Counted from the first letter of the stretch, positions 18,457-32,509 are shown. The stretch is DNA of 64,000 nt from IMCC45349 sp047219225 (GCF_047219225.1 NZ_CP178208.1:620001-684000), one strand, 5' to 3'. Notes: a model not told the origin generated them from the sequence alone. A program made the numbers and translations.

Positions 18457-19677
18457 TTAAATAATTTCGGCCACTACAAAAGTACTTCCTCCTACATAAA
18501 TAAAGTCTTTTGAAGTCGCATTGCTTAAGGCTTCATTAAAAGCTTCATCTACTGATTTATACATATTACCAAACCTATTTTTTGCTTTAAAATAATCTAA
18601 TACTACACTAGCATCTAAACCTCTGTATATACTCGGTTTACAAAAGTAATAAGTTGCCTTTTCTGGAAATAAGCTAATTATAGAGCTTAAATCTTTATCA
18701 TTTACAAAACCTAAAACAATATGAAGCTTATCGAAGTTTTCTTGCTGTAACTGTTCCATTGTATAAGTAAGACCTTCTTTATTATGAGCTGTATCACAAA
18801 CAACTTTAGGGTCATTTTGCAATACTTGCCAACGTCCTTTTAGGCTTGTATTTTTAATCACATTTTTAAGCCCTCCTATCAAATAATTATTGGAAACTTT
18901 AAACTTCTTCAAACTATTTAAAACAGCTATAGTTTGCACAACAGTTTTAGCATTGTTTTTTTGATAACTTCCCAACAAATCTGTTGCATAATCCTTAAGA
19001 ATTAAGTCATCAGCATAAGATATTTCTGCGCTATTGTTGTTAGCCATTTTGTTAAAAATAGCTGTTGTTTCTTTTTGTGTCTCTCCAATTACAACAGGAA
19101 CATCTTTTTTAATAATTCCAGCTTTTTCTTTTGCTATTTTTTCTATAGTATCACCTAAAAACTGTGTGTGGTCTAATCCTATATTTGTAATTACTGAAAC
19201 TTCTGGTGTTATAATATTTGTTGAATCTAATCGTCCTCCTAATCCAACTTCAATTATAGCTATATCAACTTTTTGTTTTGAAAAATAATCAAATGCCAAA
19301 CCAACAGTCATTTCAAAAAAAGACAATGAATGTTTTTCAAAAAAGTGTTTATTACGTTTTATAAAACCTATAACAAACTGCTTAGAAATATCTTTTCCGT
19401 TAATCTTAATACGCTCTCTAAAATCTTTTAAATGCGGCGAAGTATATAAACCAACCTTATAACCTGCTTCTTGTAACACCGAAGCCAACATATGACTTGT
19501 AGAACCTTTACCATTAGTACCAGCTACATGTATAGATTTAAATTTATTTTCAGGATGCTTTAAGTGATAAGCAAGTAAAAGTGTATTAGATAAATCTTCT
19601 TTATACGCCTTTTTACCTTTATTTTGATACATTGGAAGTTGTGAAAACATCCAATCTATAGTTTCTTGATAGTTCAT
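18457..19677 (-). CDS. folC: Bifunctional folylpolyglutamate synthase / dihydrofolate synthase
   Basis: A 406-residue Mur-ligase-fold enzyme that adds glutamate to dihydropteroate and to folates in the cytoplasm. The P-loop GTNGKGS is at residues 53-59; other family motifs are YTSPHLKDFRERI, EVGLGGRLDSTN and NIGLDHTQFLGDT. The ATG directly abuts the tonB stop (no spacer), so it is the last gene of the exbB-exbD-tonB transcript. The two tRNA-Val genes follow. Confidence 0.93.
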   Translation of the reverse strand: MNYQETIDWMFSQLPMYQNKGKKAYKEDLSNTLLLAYHLKHPENKFKSIHVAGTNGKGSTSHMLASVLQEAGYKVGLYTSPHLKDFRERIKINGKDISKQFVIGFIKRNKHFFEKHSLSFFEMTVGLAFDYFSKQKVDIAIIEVGLGGRLDSTNIITPEVSVITNIGLDHTQFLGDTIEKIAKEKAGIIKKDVPVVIGETQKETTAIFNKMANNNSAEISYADDLILKDYATDLLGSYQKNNAKTVVQTIAVLNSLKKFKVSNNYLIGGLKNVIKNTSLKGRWQVLQNDPKVVCDTAHNKEGLTYTMEQLQQENFDKLHIVLGFVNDKDLSSIISLFPEKATYYFCKPSIYRGLDASVVLDYFKAKNRFGNMYKSVDEAFNEALSNATSKDFIYVGGSTFVVAEII

Positions 19678-20541
19678 TTATTGACCTAAACTAAACTTAA
19701 CTTCTACCCAACCAATTTGTGTTACTGGTGCTTTTGAGTCGGCAGGCCACTTATGTGTTAAAGCTGTTTTTCTTGCTGCTTCGTATAAACAAATGTCACC
19801 TGTTGTGCCTCTCTTTCCTGGAATAGCTTTTATAACTTTACCTGCTCTGTTAACATGAATTTCTACTACTACTCTTCCTTCTTCTTGGCAATCTGGAATA
19901 ATTTTATTGTATGTAGCATTTCCTCTACCTCCTAAACCGTAGCCTTTTCCTCCTGAACCACTTCCTGGATCACCAAAATAACTTGGCGCATAAGGATCAC
20001 CATCTAACTGCCCTTTATCTCCTGCCTGATTATCATCTCCTTCGCTTCCTGAGTCTGTTCCATCAGATTTCCCTATTCCACCAATTAAATCATCAAGTTT
20101 TTTCTTTTTATCCTCTTTTTCTTTTTGTTCTCTTTTCTCTCTTTCTATGCGTTCTGCTTCTGCCTTAGCTTTTGCTTCTGCTTCAGCTTTTAACTTAGCC
20201 TCTTCTTCTTCTTTCTTTTTTTTAATAGCTATGGCTTCTGCATTATCTTGAGTCATTACCTCTTCGGCAACTGTTTCTTGAGGTTTTGAAGCTTCTGGTT
20301 GGGTTTCTTCTACTTTAGTTTCTTCCTTTACTATTTCTTTTTCTACAGATTTAATTGGCTTTTTGGGTTGCACATTTCCACTTCCAAAATCAGTGGTTCC
20401 AAAATTAACTGCAACTCCATATTCTTCTGGAGGATCCATATAATTAGGACCAACCACAAATAATAACAGTAATAATATTACTATTATCAATCCAGTAATT
20501 TTTGCTGAATCTTTTTCGTGTTTGGTTTCAAAATATTTCAC
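19678..20541 (-). CDS. tonB: TonB-like energy transducer
   Basis: A 287-residue periplasm-spanning protein that passes proton-motive energy from ExbB/ExbD to outer-membrane receptors. It has a short cytoplasmic N-terminus, one membrane helix at about 16-31, then a long Pro/Glu/Lys-rich stretch with a charged coiled region (about 50-150). A Gly-rich segment (about 155-205) and a C-terminal domain (GRVVVEIHVNRAGKV...) resembling TonB-C follow. It sits immediately after exbD and exbB. The acidic/lysine low-complexity middle could also be described as TolA-like. Confidence 0.85.
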   Translation of the reverse strand: MKYFETKHEKDSAKITGLIIVILLLLLFVVGPNYMDPPEEYGVAVNFGTTDFGSGNVQPKKPIKSVEKEIVKEETKVEETQPEASKPQETVAEEVMTQDNAEAIAIKKKKEEEEAKLKAEAEAKAKAEAERIEREKREQKEKEDKKKKLDDLIGGIGKSDGTDSGSEGDDNQAGDKGQLDGDPYAPSYFGDPGSGSGGKGYGLGGRGNATYNKIIPDCQEEGRVVVEIHVNRAGKVIKAIPGKRGTTGDICLYEAARKTALTHKWPADSKAPVTQIGWVEVKFSLGQ

Positions 20542-20584
20542 TTAATACAGTTTTATTTATCTATATTCAAAAATGATGCCTTTT

Positions 20585-20977
20585 TTAATTTGACTTAACA
20601 GCTAAAGTAGATTTAATCTTATTTCTATTAGCAATATCCATTATAAACACCACATGCTTCAAATCTACATCTTGATCTGATCGAATTGTAATAGTTGGCG
20701 AACTTGAGTTACCAACCATTTCTAAAACTTCAGCTTCCAGTCTAGTTTTAGATACCTCCTTCATATTAACAAAATATTGTAACTTTTTGTTTACACTAAC
20801 CGAAACATTTTTTGTTTGGGTTGTCTTACTTGTTGAATTGGGTAACAACAAATCAATTGCTTCTGCAGATACTAAAGTAGATGCTATCATAAAAAATATA
20901 AGCAGCAAGAATACAATATCTGTCATTGAAGACATATTGAATTCTGGTGTAATCTTATTTCTTCCTCTAATATCCAT
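20585..20977 (-). CDS. exbD: ExbD/TolR family biopolymer transport protein
   Basis: A 130-residue inner-membrane protein of the proton-driven ExbB-ExbD motor. There is a single membrane helix at about 19-38, preceded by NMSSMTDIVFLLLIFF. Asp20 is the conserved protonatable residue of the family. The remainder is a periplasmic domain (TIRSDQDVDLKHVV). It lies 5 nt after exbB and 43 nt before tonB. Confidence 0.92.
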   Translation of the reverse strand: MDIRGRNKITPEFNMSSMTDIVFLLLIFFMIASTLVSAEAIDLLLPNSTSKTTQTKNVSVSVNKKLQYFVNMKEVSKTRLEAEVLEMVGNSSSPTITIRSDQDVDLKHVVFIMDIANRNKIKSTLAVKSN

Positions 20978-20982
20978 AAAGA

Positions 20983-21687
20983 CTATATTGGTTCATTAAG
21001 AAGGTCTAAAAACTCAACCGAATTAGCTTCCATTTGGTGAATTACTTTGTTAGTTCTTCCTACCAAATGATTATAAGCTATATACCCAACAATACCTACA
21101 ATTAAACCAGCAACAGTAGTTGTCATTGCTGTATATAAACCATCTGCAAGTGTTTTAATATCAATAGATCCACCTGAATTAGCGATTTCAAAAATTGATA
21201 AAATCATTCCAATTACAGTTCCAAGAAACCCTATCATTGGTGCTGCTCCAGAAATAGTAGCTAATACACTAACATTTTTTTCTAAACCATAAACTTCAAG
21301 TCTACCTGCATTTTCAATAGCTGTGTTAATATCTTCTAAAGGACGACCAATTCTAGAAATACCTTTACTTATCAACCTAGAAACTGGAGAGTTTACTTGA
21401 GCACACAACACTTTTGCTGACTCTATTTTACCATTGGAAACATGATCCTTTATTTGGTTCATAAAATTAGGGTCTACTTTTGATGCTGCTTTAATTGCAA
21501 ACAAACGCTCAAAATAAATATAAGAAGCTACGATTAATAATATAAATAATAACAAAATTATTAATTGACCTGCTAAACCACCACTTTTAATAAGCTCAAT
21601 TATTGATAGTGTTTTTTCGACAGATTCTCCGTCTGTCATTAATTCTGCTCCATCTTGAACAGCATCTTGAATGATTGTACTTATCAT
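20983..21687 (-). CDS. exbB: MotA/TolQ/ExbB proton channel family protein
   Basis: A 234-residue channel subunit of the TonB energising complex. It has three membrane helices, about 37-58, 142-165 and 182-208. The signatures GAAPMIGFLGTVIGMI and LADGLYTAMTTTVAGLIVGI are the conserved pore helices of the TolQ/ExbB/MotA family. It is first in the exbB-exbD-tonB-folC run. Confidence 0.93.
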   Translation of the reverse strand: MISTIIQDAVQDGAELMTDGESVEKTLSIIELIKSGGLAGQLIILLLFILLIVASYIYFERLFAIKAASKVDPNFMNQIKDHVSNGKIESAKVLCAQVNSPVSRLISKGISRIGRPLEDINTAIENAGRLEVYGLEKNVSVLATISGAAPMIGFLGTVIGMILSIFEIANSGGSIDIKTLADGLYTAMTTTVAGLIVGIVGYIAYNHLVGRTNKVIHQMEANSVEFLDLLNEPI

Positions 21688-21740
21688 ACTATTAAGTTAT
21701 TTAATACTGAGTTATAACGATTAGTTTTTAAATAAAGTAT

Positions 21741-23141
21741 TTACGCTAACCACATTCTAGTTAAGAAGAATACTAATGCTCCTCCTAAAAACCCTACTAA
21801 TGCTAACCAAGAAATCTTTTTTAAGTACCAGAAGAAATCAATTTTTTCCATTCCCATGGCTACAACACCAGCTGCAGAACCTATAATTAACATACTTCCT
21901 CCTGTTCCAGCTGAATAAGCAATAAAATGCCATAACTGATCATCAACACCTTCAGAGAACATACCTAAACTTGCAGCTACTAAAGGAACATTATCAATAA
22001 CTGCAGAACCTACACCAAGTAATAGTACTACTAAATCTGAAACTAAAGTTCCATCAATTTCTGTTCCCATCATTGGCATACCTTCTTTTAAGTTATTTGC
22101 AAAACCAAATAATAACCCAAGAGATTCTAGTGCTGCTACAGCCATTAATATTCCTAAAAAGAATAGTATACTAGGCATTTCAATTTTAGATAATGAATGG
22201 TGTACAGGGCTATGGTGTGCGTGTGAATCACTTTCTTCTGAATCTACACCAGAAACACTAAATTTAGATGAACTATAAATTTCTGCAAACACTGCTACAA
22301 CACCTAAAGCAAGCATCATTCCTACATAAGGAGGTAAATGTGTAACTGTTTTAAAAACTGGCACAGATACAATTGCTCCTAAACCAAGATATAGCATAGT
22401 AGAACTAAACTTAGATTTAGGCTTATTAGCATCTTCATCAATATCTTCTTCTAATTCACCTTTAAATGCTGGTAAAAATGATGCGATTGTAGATGGAATT
22501 AACATACAAACTAACGATGGTAATAATAAGTACTTTATAAGGTTTAAAGTAGTTACCTTATCACCAATCCATAACATTGTTGTTGTTACATCACCTATTG
22601 GCGACCAAGCTCCTCCTGCATTTGCTGCTATAATAATTAAACCAGCATACCATATTCTTACGCTTCTATTACTAACTATTTTTTGTAAAATTGAGATTAA
22701 AACAATCGTTGCTGTTAAATTGTCAATTATAGCTGATAATATAAAAGCTAAGAATGAAAATATCCATAAAATTCTTACTTTACTTTTTGTTCTAATAAAC
22801 GATTTTATTGTAGAGAACCCGTCAAAATAATCAATAATCTCAACTATAGTCATAGCTCCTAATAAGAACACTAATATTTCAGCTGTTTTCCCAAGATGAT
22901 GCAATAATGTTTCCTCCATTAAATGCATTTTCTCTTCGTGAGCTAACAATCCAAAATTATCTAAAAGCGCATGCTTTCCAGAGTCAAACCATTGTGTAAA
23001 ATCATCTATTCCTAAAGATATTAAAGCCCAACTAATGGCCATCATAACCAAAGCAGGAATTAACTTATCAATTTTTAAATTATGCTCTAAGGTTATAGCT
23101 AAATAGCCTATTACAAATACTGCAATAATTACGGTTTCCAT
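21741..23141 (-). CDS. nhaD: NhaD-type Na+/H+ antiporter
   Basis: A 466-residue inner-membrane sodium/proton antiporter of the ion-transporter superfamily, with about 12 hydrophobic helices. Conserved features include NLTATIVLISIL, NAGGAWSPIGDVTTTMLW and a C-terminal SAVIDNVPLVAASLGMF. A His-rich cytoplasmic loop (SHAHHSPVHHSLS, about residue 300) is notable. It lies 9 nt after the glutamate dehydrogenase gene. Sodium extrusion fits a marine lifestyle. Confidence 0.9.
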   Translation of the reverse strand: METVIIAVFVIGYLAITLEHNLKIDKLIPALVMMAISWALISLGIDDFTQWFDSGKHALLDNFGLLAHEEKMHLMEETLLHHLGKTAEILVFLLGAMTIVEIIDYFDGFSTIKSFIRTKSKVRILWIFSFLAFILSAIIDNLTATIVLISILQKIVSNRSVRIWYAGLIIIAANAGGAWSPIGDVTTTMLWIGDKVTTLNLIKYLLLPSLVCMLIPSTIASFLPAFKGELEEDIDEDANKPKSKFSSTMLYLGLGAIVSVPVFKTVTHLPPYVGMMLALGVVAVFAEIYSSSKFSVSGVDSEESDSHAHHSPVHHSLSKIEMPSILFFLGILMAVAALESLGLLFGFANNLKEGMPMMGTEIDGTLVSDLVVLLLGVGSAVIDNVPLVAASLGMFSEGVDDQLWHFIAYSAGTGGSMLIIGSAAGVVAMGMEKIDFFWYLKKISWLALVGFLGGALVFFLTRMWLA

Positions 23142-23150
23142 ATGTATAAA

Positions 23151-24377
23151 TTATATAAGTTGTTTTAATGCTATCTCAAAAGCTGTAGCACTTATGTTTG
23201 TTGTTGAATTACTTTGATTGTATACCTTTTCTATGGCTTTTTTAATAATTTCTGAAGTGTCATTAAAAATAGCTTCATCTGTCATTTGTACTTTACGCTC
23301 CATGAAATATGCAAAAACTCTAGCCATACCACAATTTGAAATGAAATCTGGGATAAGACTTACCTTATTATCGGTATGTTCCATAATTGGACCAAAGAAA
23401 ATTTCTTTATCAGCAAATGGCACATTTGCTCCACAAGAAATAACTTCTAAACCATTAGAAATCATTTCATCAATTTGTGCTTTAGTTATTAACCTAGATG
23501 CTGCACATGGAGCAAATATTTCAGTTGATAAAGACCACACTTTTTGGTTCATCTCCTCAAAAGGAATCATGTTATGAGTCGCTAAAGTATTTCCATCTTT
23601 AGTTAAAAAGAAATTTGTTACTTCTTCAAAAGAAAATCCTTCTTCATTAATTACCCCACCAGTTATATCTATGATTCCAACTACTTTAGCTCCCATTTGT
23701 GCTAAATAATAAGCAGCTGCCGACCCAACATTTCCAAAACCTTGAACTATAGCTTTTTTCCCAACAATAGAGCCATCATAAATATCATAATAATGTTTCA
23801 CCGCTTCAGCAACACCAAAACCAGTAATCATATCTGCTACTGTATATTTTCTTAAAACATCTGGTGAATACTTAGTGTTTTCTATAACTTTTATAACTCC
23901 TTGACGTAACTGTCCAATTCTATTAATTTTATCAGCCTCAGTTGGTTTGAAGTGTCCATTAAAAACACCTTCTTGAGGATGCCACACACCAGATTCTTCT
24001 GTAATAGGAATTACTTCATGTATCTCATCCACATTTAAATCGCCTCCAGTTCCATAATAGCTTTTTAATAATGGCGAAACTGCCTTATACCAACGTTCTA
24101 AAACACCTTTTTTTCTTGGGTCTTTTGGATCAAAATTAATTCCGGATTTCGCACCACCTATAGCTGGCCCAGAAACTGTAAATTTCACTTCCATGGTTTT
24201 GGCTAATGATAAAACTTCATTCATATCTAAGCCCTTACGCATTCTTGTTCCTCCTCCAGCGGCTCCTCCTCTTAAAGAATTTATCACTGTCCAACCTTCG
24301 GCTTCAGTTTCAGAATCTTTCCAATTAAATACTATTTCTGGTTCTTTACCTTCGTAACGTTCAAGTAGTTCTTTCAT
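23151..24377 (-). CDS. Glu/Leu/Phe/Val-type dehydrogenase (probable glutamate dehydrogenase)
   Basis: A 408-residue amino-acid dehydrogenase that oxidatively deaminates its substrate, most likely glutamate, with NAD(P). The ATG at 24377 (MKELLERYEG) is chosen because the longer frame to 24407 starts inside a TATATTTG promoter box. Visible motifs are the GGAAGGGTRM substrate loop, SGPAIGGAKSGI with the catalytic lysine, and the Rossmann motif VQGFGNVGSAAAY. Leucine or valine dehydrogenase cannot be excluded. It is followed by nhaD after 9 nt. Confidence 0.85.
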   Translation of the reverse strand: MKELLERYEGKEPEIVFNWKDSETEAEGWTVINSLRGGAAGGGTRMRKGLDMNEVLSLAKTMEVKFTVSGPAIGGAKSGINFDPKDPRKKGVLERWYKAVSPLLKSYYGTGGDLNVDEIHEVIPITEESGVWHPQEGVFNGHFKPTEADKINRIGQLRQGVIKVIENTKYSPDVLRKYTVADMITGFGVAEAVKHYYDIYDGSIVGKKAIVQGFGNVGSAAAYYLAQMGAKVVGIIDITGGVINEEGFSFEEVTNFFLTKDGNTLATHNMIPFEEMNQKVWSLSTEIFAPCAASRLITKAQIDEMISNGLEVISCGANVPFADKEIFFGPIMEHTDNKVSLIPDFISNCGMARVFAYFMERKVQMTDEAIFNDTSEIIKKAIEKVYNQSNSTTNISATAFEIALKQLI

Positions 24378-24404
24378 TAAATTATAGTTAGTTTTTGTGT
24401 TCAA

Positions 24405-24412
24405 CAAATATA
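24405..24412 (-). promoter_or_regulatory. -7 element upstream of the dehydrogenase gene
   Basis: Minus-strand TATATTTG lies 28 nt upstream of the ATG at 24377. No good -33 TTG is at the usual distance. It decides the start codon, because the alternative TTG start overlaps it. Confidence 0.45.
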
Positions 24413-24449
24413 GAAAACAAAAAGTGCTTTATATAGTAAATACTTTTTT

Positions 24450-25514
24450 TTATGGACGAAAAATTACTCCACTACTATGATCTTTTTTAGCTCCTGTAAC
24501 ACTACTCAAACAGTTAACTTCATTTCTATACTTTAACACTCCTAAAAAAGCAAAAATTAGAGCTTCTTTATACTCAATTAGTTCTTTTTTAGGTATTGTA
24601 ACTTCAATATTACTTAAACTCTCTATTCTTTGTATCAAAAACCCATTATAAGCTCCTCCTCCAGTGATTAAAACTGACTTTAAGTTAACATTTTTAAGAA
24701 TTAAACTAACTTGAAAAGCTGCGTGCTCTATAAAAGTTCGAAGAATATCCTTTACACTTATTTCAAAGGAATCAATTAAAGGAAAAACACTACTCAGAAC
24801 CCATTCTAACCCTAAAGACTTTGGGTAAGCTTCAGCATAATACTTTAAATCATTTAAGTAATTAAGTAAATCAATATTTACCTTTCCGGTTTTTGCTATC
24901 TCGCCATTATCATCAAAATCAAAACCTAATTTAGAAACATAATGATTTAAAACTATATTAACTGGACAAATGTCAAAAGCTATTCTTTTTGAATTTTCTA
25001 TAAAAGAAATATTAGCAAAACCACCTAAATTTAAACAACTTTCATAGTTACCAAATAGCAAATGGTCTCCAATAGGAACTAAAGGAGCTCCTTGACCTCC
25101 AAGTTCAATATCTTGTATTCTAAAATCACATATAACAAGTTTATTTAAAATAGCCGCCAAATTTGCTTGGTTTCCTATTTGCTTTGTTACACCTTTCTCA
25201 GGTAAATGAAAAACAGTATGTCCATGATTACAAATAAAATCTAAATTACTAATTGAATGTTTATTTATAAACTCCTTGATAATATTAGCCTGATAACCTG
25301 TATATTCATTGTCCAAACCCTCTAATTCGCTACTATTACAATAAATAGCATTCTTTAATTTTTCCTTCCAAAATTTTGGATATTCAACAGTATCCGTTTT
25401 AATGATATTATAACTCCAAACTTTATCATAACTAAATATAACATTGCAAACATCGATTCCATCAAGAGATGTTCCAGACATTACACCTATAACATTATAT
25501 ATTTCTTTTTTCAT
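24450..25514 (-). CDS. anmK: Anhydro-N-acetylmuramic acid kinase
   Basis: A 354-residue kinase that opens and phosphorylates 1,6-anhydro-MurNAc to MurNAc-6-phosphate in cell-wall recycling. The ASKHA-fold signatures are present: GVMSGTSLDGIDV near the N-terminus, CNHGHTVFH, NLGGFANIS and the LITGGGAYN adenosine motif. The length is normal. It is divergent from the acyl-CoA dehydrogenase gene with about 90 nt between starts. Confidence 0.93.
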   Translation of the reverse strand: MKKEIYNVIGVMSGTSLDGIDVCNVIFSYDKVWSYNIIKTDTVEYPKFWKEKLKNAIYCNSSELEGLDNEYTGYQANIIKEFINKHSISNLDFICNHGHTVFHLPEKGVTKQIGNQANLAAILNKLVICDFRIQDIELGGQGAPLVPIGDHLLFGNYESCLNLGGFANISFIENSKRIAFDICPVNIVLNHYVSKLGFDFDDNGEIAKTGKVNIDLLNYLNDLKYYAEAYPKSLGLEWVLSSVFPLIDSFEISVKDILRTFIEHAAFQVSLILKNVNLKSVLITGGGAYNGFLIQRIESLSNIEVTIPKKELIEYKEALIFAFLGVLKYRNEVNCLSSVTGAKKDHSSGVIFRP

Positions 25515-25537
25515 ATTAGTAAAAATAGCAAGGATTA

Positions 25538-25568
25538 TTGAAAATATGTCATTAAAAAAGTATCTTTG
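25538..25568 (+). promoter_or_regulatory. Promoter of the acyl-CoA dehydrogenase gene
   Basis: TTG at 25538-25540, a 20-nt spacer, then TATCTTTG at 25561-25568. A TTG inside this -7 box opens the longer reading frame, so translation must begin downstream at the ATG at 25608. Confidence 0.7.
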
Positions 25569-25607
25569 AAAAGTTTTTTTACGAATTATTTAATACTACA
25601 AATAAAA

Positions 25608-26750
25608 ATGGATTTTAGCCTTACAGAAGAGCATCTAATGATACGTGATGCAGCTCGTGATTTTGCACAAACTGAATTATTACCAGGAGTAATTGAAAGA
25701 GATGACAAACAATCATTTCCTGATGAATTAGTAAAAAAAATGGGAGATCTTGGTTTCTTGGGAATCATGGTAGATCCTAAATACGGAGGAAGTGGTATGG
25801 ATACCATTTCATATGTACTAATTATGGAAGAATTATCAAAAATTGATGCATCAGCTTCTGTTATGGTGTCTGTTAACAATTCTTTAGTTTGTTATGGTTT
25901 AGAAAAATATGGTTCAGAGGAACAAAAGCAAAAATACTTAACAAAACTTGCTACAGGTGAATACCTTGGTGCTTTTTGTTTAAGTGAGCCTGAAGCTGGT
26001 AGTGATGCTACATCTCAAAGTACTACAGCTATTGACAAAGGAGACCATTACTTATTAAATGGAACAAAAAACTGGATTACTAATGGAGGCAGAAGTGATG
26101 TTTACTTAGTCATTGCTCAAACTGAAAGAGAAAAAGGTCATAGAGGTATTAATGCTTTTATTGTTGAAAAAGGAATGGAAGGGTTTGATATTGGACCAAA
26201 AGAAGATAAATTAGGTATTAGAGGTAGTGATACTCATACACTTCAATTTAATGATGTAAAAGTTCCTAAAGAAAATAGAATTGGAGAAGATGGATTTGGT
26301 TTTAAATTTGCAATGAAAACACTTTCAGGAGGAAGAATTGGAATTGCATCTCAAGCACTAGGTATAGCTTCAGGAGCTTACGAATTAGCTTTAAAATACT
26401 CTAAAGAAAGAAAAGCATTTGGTACTGAAATTTGTAATCATCAAGCTATTGCATTTAAACTTGCTGATATGGCTACTGAAATTGAAGCTGCTCGTCATTT
26501 AGTTATGAAATCTGCTTGGGATAAAGACCAAGGAAATAATTATGATATGTCTAGTGCAATGGCAAAACTATATGCAAGTAAAGTAGCAATGGAACAAACT
26601 GTAGAAGCTGTTCAAATCCATGGAGGAAATGGTTTTGTTAAAGAATACCACGTAGAGCGTTTAATGAGAGATGCTAAAATCACTCAGATTTATGAAGGAA
26701 CTTCAGAAATTCAAAAAATTGTTATTTCAAGAGGAGTTATAAAAGGATAA
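25608..26750 (+). CDS. Acyl-CoA dehydrogenase
   Basis: A 380-residue FAD-dependent enzyme that introduces the alpha-beta double bond into acyl-CoA in fatty-acid or branched-chain oxidation. The start MDFSLTEEH is fixed by the promoter just upstream. Family signatures are AFCLSEPEAGSDATSQ, KNWITNGG, RKAFGTEI, QIHGGNGFVKEY and the C-terminal QIYEGTSEIQKIVISR; the Glu of YEG is the usual catalytic base. It most resembles short-chain/butyryl-CoA types, but chain length cannot be decided. A terminator follows. Confidence 0.9.
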   Translation: MDFSLTEEHLMIRDAARDFAQTELLPGVIERDDKQSFPDELVKKMGDLGFLGIMVDPKYGGSGMDTISYVLIMEELSKIDASASVMVSVNNSLVCYGLEKYGSEEQKQKYLTKLATGEYLGAFCLSEPEAGSDATSQSTTAIDKGDHYLLNGTKNWITNGGRSDVYLVIAQTEREKGHRGINAFIVEKGMEGFDIGPKEDKLGIRGSDTHTLQFNDVKVPKENRIGEDGFGFKFAMKTLSGGRIGIASQALGIASGAYELALKYSKERKAFGTEICNHQAIAFKLADMATEIEAARHLVMKSAWDKDQGNNYDMSSAMAKLYASKVAMEQTVEAVQIHGGNGFVKEYHVERLMRDAKITQIYEGTSEIQKIVISRGVIKG

Positions 26751-26773
26751 TAGTTTTTTAAACATTAAAATAT

Positions 26774-26804
26774 TAAAACCTGTTTTTTTAAGCAGGTTTT
26801 TTTT
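26774..26804 (+). terminator. Terminator after the acyl-CoA dehydrogenase gene
   Basis: A short hairpin AAAACCTG / CAGGTTTT with a T8 tail. Confidence 0.7.
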
Positions 26805-27128
26805 ATATCTGGAACTTTAAAACTATTAGTAATATTATTCCTTATAACTCAAATCTCATATACAATAACTTACCGATTAATTAATAGCAACTTCTCTACT
26901 TAGGTCTTTTAATAAACTTCATATATTAAAAATATTCTCGCTAAAAATGCAAACATATATTCTAAATATCTTGTTAACAAAAATCACATAGCTTAAATAA
27001 GCTAAAACTTCAACATAGTATGTTGTATAAAACATGATTTAAACAATAGAATAGAGAGTACAGCTAATACATTAGCATTATAATTTGGTGTATTCTTTGA
27101 AGATTAGTAAAGATTATAAAAAACAAAA
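26805..27128. other. AT-rich intergenic region, no gene seen
   Basis: A very AT-rich stretch between the acyl-CoA dehydrogenase terminator and the rRNA operon terminator. I found no open reading frame of useful length, no tRNA and no clear repeat on either strand. Confidence 0.6.
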
Positions 27129-27158
27129 AACCCTTACTAGTATTAGTAAGGGTTTTCA
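27129..27158 (-). terminator. rRNA operon terminator
   Basis: The stem AAAACCCTTACTA / TAGTAAGGGTTTT directly downstream of 5S on the minus strand, with T-rich flanks. Confidence 0.8.
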
Positions 27159-27161
27159 AAA

Positions 27162-27268
27162 AAGGCGGCGACCTACTCTTCCACGATAGTAGTACCATCG
27201 GCGCTAATGGGCTTAACTTCTCTGTTCGGAATGGTAAGAGGTGAGCCCCATTGCTATAACCACCTTAA
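27162..27268 (-). rRNA. rrf: 5S ribosomal RNA
   Basis: The minus strand reads from AAGGTGGTTATAGCAATGGG through CCGAACAGAGAAGTTAAGCC to GAGTAGGTCGCCGCC, the standard bacterial 5S core. It lies about 85 nt after the 23S 3' end. Exact ends are approximate by a few bases. Confidence 0.93.
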
Positions 27269-27352
27269 ATCTTTGGCTGATTTAACAGCTCTAATATTTT
27301 AACATATTGAAAAAGTGACATGATTTAATAAATTTTACTCTAAAAAGAACGG

Positions 27353-30177
<2,825 letters not shown>

Positions 30178-30319
30178 TTTTGTCTTTTTAATGAGTTTTG
30201 ATTAATTAAAAGCTCGTAACTTTAATTAATCTTTAAATTACTTAAGATTATTTCTAATCTTTAATTTCATGTATCTTTTTCAATATGTCAATGAACTTTT
30301 TCAACTTATTTGTTGATTG

Positions 30320-30393
30320 TGGAGAATATCGGAGTCGAACCGATGACCTCCTGCGTGCAAGGCAGGCGCTCTAGCCAGCTGAGCTAATCCCCC
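30320..30393 (-). tRNA. tRNA-Ala (anticodon TGC)
   Basis: Spacer tRNA between 16S and 23S. On the minus strand: GGGGGATTAGCTCAGCTGGC at the 5' end, anticodon stem-loop CCTGCCTTGCACGCAGG, anticodon TGC, T-loop GGTTCGACTCC. CCA is not encoded. Confidence 0.95.
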
Positions 30394-30485
30394 ATATACT
30401 AGTCGTTAGTATATAGTAGTTAGTAGTTAGTACTTAACTACTACTCAAACTTCTAGAATTTCCTTTATTCCTAAGAGAAAATTAG

Positions 30486-30559
30486 TAGTCTCAGGCAGAC
30501 TCGAACTGCCGACCTCTACATTATCAGTGTAGCGCTCTAACCAGCTGAGCTATGAGACT
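30486..30559 (-). tRNA. tRNA-Ile (anticodon GAT)
   Basis: Spacer tRNA next to 16S. On the minus strand: acceptor AGTCTCA / TGAGACT, anticodon stem-loop CTACACTGATAATGTAG, anticodon GAT, T-loop AGTTCGAGTCT. CCA is not encoded. Confidence 0.95.
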
Positions 30560-30641
30560 CTACTTTTTCTTAGTCATAATATAATTAACAGCTTTGAGAA
30601 TAAACTATCCCTTTCCTAATACCTTTTAATCGTCTTTCTCT

Positions 30642-32167
<1,526 letters not shown>

Positions 32168-32339
32168 GTTAAATCTTAAATATTATCTAACAATTAAAGG
32201 ATATTAATTTTGTACTCAAAATGGTTTATTCTCTTGTTTAATTAAGACCGTTTCCAATCTTAATCTTACGCTGTCAATCAATATGTTTAATGAACTTTTT
32301 TACTTCTTTTCTTAACAACCTTTAGTTGCTAAGCGGGTG

Positions 32340-32370
32340 CAAATATAAAACCCTTTTTTTATTCCCACAA
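32340..32370 (-). promoter_or_regulatory. rRNA promoter-like unit P1 (nearest to 16S)
   Basis: Minus strand: ATTG, 20-nt spacer, TATATTTG (-7 box at 32347-32340), followed by GCACCCGC. It would start transcription about 165 nt upstream of 16S. Confidence 0.65.
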
Positions 32371-32480
32371 TGTTTTTTTTGATTTTTTTTCGAAGTTTTT
32401 TTAAACCTCTTTTTAATCTTCAAAACACTATTTTAATGAACTTGTTTTTACCTCAAACGCTCTAGCGTTTTTAGCGGCTG

Positions 32481-32509
32481 CAAACATACAACCTTTTTTA
32501 ATTCTGCAA
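32481..32509 (-). promoter_or_regulatory. rRNA promoter-like unit P2
   Basis: Minus strand: TTTG, 18-nt spacer, TATGTTTG (-7 box at 32488-32481), followed by the shared GCAGCCGC. The initial transcript contains a small palindrome (32455-32470). Confidence 0.7.

Noticed and set aside
25566..25607. An upstream extension of the acyl-CoA dehydrogenase starting at TTG
   Set aside because: The TTG is part of a TATCTTTG promoter box and the extension is not protein-like.
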